13,929 bases of DNA, from NCBI GenBank assembly GCA_031973235.1, contig DALYDM010000016.1, positions 1 to 13,929 on the forward strand, given 5' to 3'. Source of the stretch: JAGOQQ01 sp031973235. Lineage in GTDB: Bacteria > Patescibacteriota > Minisyncoccia > Phycocordibacterales > UBA9973. Below, piece by piece: positions 12,641 through 13,929 of the stretch. How positions within the stretch are numbered: the stretch's first letter is position 1; each line of letters starts with the position of its first letter. Below the pieces are notes generated by a model. That model saw only the letters and a list, made by a program, of their open reading frames with translations, was not told the DNA's origin and ran no database searches. A program made the position numbers and the translations under genes.

Positions 12641-13929
12641 ATGGGAATCTTTGATTCATTGTTCGGTAAAAAGAAAGAGCAAAATGTGGCACCAGTATTA
12701 CCTGGTGAGATTTATGAAGCGGCAACACTAGAATTTCAAGATATTATTGCTCCATCAGCTCTAAAAATTGATCCAAAAAACCTCAACCTCGGAGAAAAAG
12801 TCTCTCGAACATTTTTTGTTATTTCATACCCACGATTTCTTACTGACAACTGGTTCACGCCAATCATCAATCTCGACAAAATCTTTGATATTTCAATTTA
12901 CATTCACCCAATCGATACCGCAAAAATATTGCGACAATTTCAAAAAAAAGTTGCTGAAGTACAAAGTCAAATAAATATTCGAGAATCGAAAGGTCTTGTG
13001 CGTGACCCGATACTTGATACCGCATACCAAGACCTTGAGTCACTCCGTGATTCACTTCAACAAGCACAAGAAAAAATGTTTGAATTTGGTTTGTATATCA
13101 CCATCTATGCAAACGACGAAACAGAACTATTCAAGGTGGAAAGTGAGATTAAATCAATACTCGAAGCAAAACAAGTCTATATCAAACCTGCATTGTTCCA
13201 ACAAGAAGAAGGTTTTAAAAGCTCACTTCCAATCGGCTCAGACCTTCTTGGTGTTCATCAAAAACTCAACTCAGAACCTCTTTCTTCAATATTTCCATTT
13301 GTGTCATTTGACCTCACTTCAGACAAAGGAATTCTCTATGGAGTAAATCTTCACAACTACAGTCTCGTTATTTTCGACAGATTCTCTCTTGAAAACTACA
13401 ATTCTATCATCTTTGCAAAATCTGGATCAGGAAAATCATTTGCAACAAAACTCGAAATTCTACGTACACTCATGTTTGATACCGAAGTTATTGTGATTGA
13501 CCCAGAGCGAGAATACGAATACCTTGCAGAAGCAGTGGGGGGAAGATATTTCAACATCTCGCTCTCATCAGATCACCACATAAACCCTTTTGATCTCCCT
13601 GTAGCACGAGAAGACGAAACACCTGCAGATGTACTACGCTCAAACACAATCAACCTTGTAGGACTCTTTCGAATAATGCTTGGCGGACTAACACCAGAAG
13701 AAGACTCAATCATCGACCGCGCAATCACTGAAACATATGCACTCAAAGACATTACCCCTGATTCTGACTTTTCAAAAATTGAACCACCTTTGTTGTCAGA
13801 CTTTGAAATGGTTCTCTCGGGAATGGAAGGAAGTGAGTCAATCATTTCACGACTAAGCAAGTACACACGAGGAAGTTGGTCAACATTTCTCAACCAACCA
13901 ACAAATGTCGACATCAACAAAAAATTCGT
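12641..13929 (+). CDS. virB4: VirB4-family type IV secretion ATPase, 3' end beyond window
   Basis: The hexameric motor ATPase of type IV secretion systems, cytoplasmic and membrane-docked, powering pilus assembly or substrate transfer. The window holds 429 codons; family members are usually 600-850 residues, so the rest lies past the right edge. N-terminal domain: VSRTFFVISYPRFLTDNWFTPIINLD at about residues 54-79, then IYIHPID, then a long Gln-rich helical segment and FEFGLYITIYANDETEL, as in VirB4/TraC. Walker A AKSGSGKS at residues 259-266 is followed by VIVIDPEREYEYLA, the VirB4-typical strand after the P-loop, then GGRYFNIS and HINPFDLP. Walker B and the C-terminal motifs are not in view. 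The start is set by an in-frame TGA 12 bases upstream; an A-rich tract precedes the ATG and there is no Shine-Dalgarno. It follows the TraC-like gene and completes a PrgI/TraC-like/VirB4 set. Confidence 0.96.
   Translation, partial: MGIFDSLFGKKKEQNVAPVLPGEIYEAATLEFQDIIAPSALKIDPKNLNLGEKVSRTFFVISYPRFLTDNWFTPIINLDKIFDISIYIHPIDTAKILRQFQKKVAEVQSQINIRESKGLVRDPILDTAYQDLESLRDSLQQAQEKMFEFGLYITIYANDETELFKVESEIKSILEAKQVYIKPALFQQEEGFKSSLPIGSDLLGVHQKLNSEPLSSIFPFVSFDLTSDKGILYGVNLHNYSLVIFDRFSLENYNSIIFAKSGSGKSFATKLEILRTLMFDTEVIVIDPEREYEYLAEAVGGRYFNISLSSDHHINPFDLPVAREDETPADVLRSNTINLVGLFRIMLGGLTPEEDSIIDRAITETYALKDITPDSDFSKIEPPLLSDFEMVLSGMEGSESIISRLSKYTRGSWSTFLNQPTNVDINKKF

Noticed and set aside
12768..13346. 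Frames at 12768-12974 and 12996-13346 as separate small genes
   Set aside because: They lie in another frame inside virB4, whose frame from 12641 is continuous and shows the N-domain and Walker A motifs.
13573..13920. Minus-strand frame of 115 codons
   Set aside because: Opposite-strand shadow of virB4 with Ser/Arg-rich low-information sequence and no promoter or family pattern.
2..13929. UGA recoded as glycine (genetic code 25, as in some CPR lineages)
   Set aside because: Long conserved proteins such as the helicase and RsmA are complete with no in-frame TGA and use ordinary Gly codons, and a TGA precedes virB4 as an expected stop.

Overview
The window looks like chromosomal DNA from a Candidatus Patescibacteria (CPR) bacterium, most likely a Parcubacteria-type lineage. 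This is inferred from three things: AT-rich DNA with the standard genetic code (genes end in TAA or TAG, and no sense use of TGA is needed), tightly packed genes almost without Shine-Dalgarno sites, and several proteins that resemble families I associate with Patescibacteria (a DUF5663-like protein, a PrgI-family protein, a TraC-like protein, and large secreted proteins next to VirB6- and VirB4-like genes). No database search was possible, so the taxon is an inference.

Layout: positions 2-829 hold the 3' part of an unrecognised repeat-containing protein that runs in from the left edge. A DUF5663-like small protein follows (873-1178) and ends at a strong hairpin terminator. Next come two housekeeping genes, a UvrD/PcrA helicase (1266-3182) and the 16S rRNA dimethyltransferase RsmA (3226-4020), separated by a palindromic terminator that abuts the rsmA promoter. 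From 4051 to the right edge lies what I read as a type IV secretion-like envelope locus: a small secreted protein (4051-4407), a membrane-anchored protein with Ca-binding type repeats (4411-5322), a 763-residue secreted protein (5331-7622) closed by a terminator, a VirB6/TrbL-like polytopic protein with an extracellular beta-domain and a long charged tail (7725-10664), a cytosolic Pro-rich-tailed protein (10683-11339), a PrgI-like membrane protein on the minus strand (11371-11781), a TraC-like/VirB4-N-domain-like protein (11939-12574), and the first 429 codons of a VirB4 ATPase (12641 to the edge).

How they may work together: in Gram-positive-type T4SS, VirB4 is the motor, a PrgI/VirB3-like protein docks it to the membrane, and a VirB6-like protein forms the inner-membrane channel. 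The signal-peptide proteins would be surface or pilus-side parts. No relaxase, coupling protein, VirB8-10 or integrase is visible, so the substrate (DNA, protein, or only an attachment structure) is open.

The most notable regulatory signal is that at least seven genes have a TATAxT-like -10 box ending only 6-8 nt before the start codon. That predicts transcription starting at or within a base or two of the AUG, i.e. leaderless mRNAs. The most notable structural oddity is the inverted prgI-like gene, which carries its own near-consensus promoter and shares a bidirectional terminator with its convergent neighbour.
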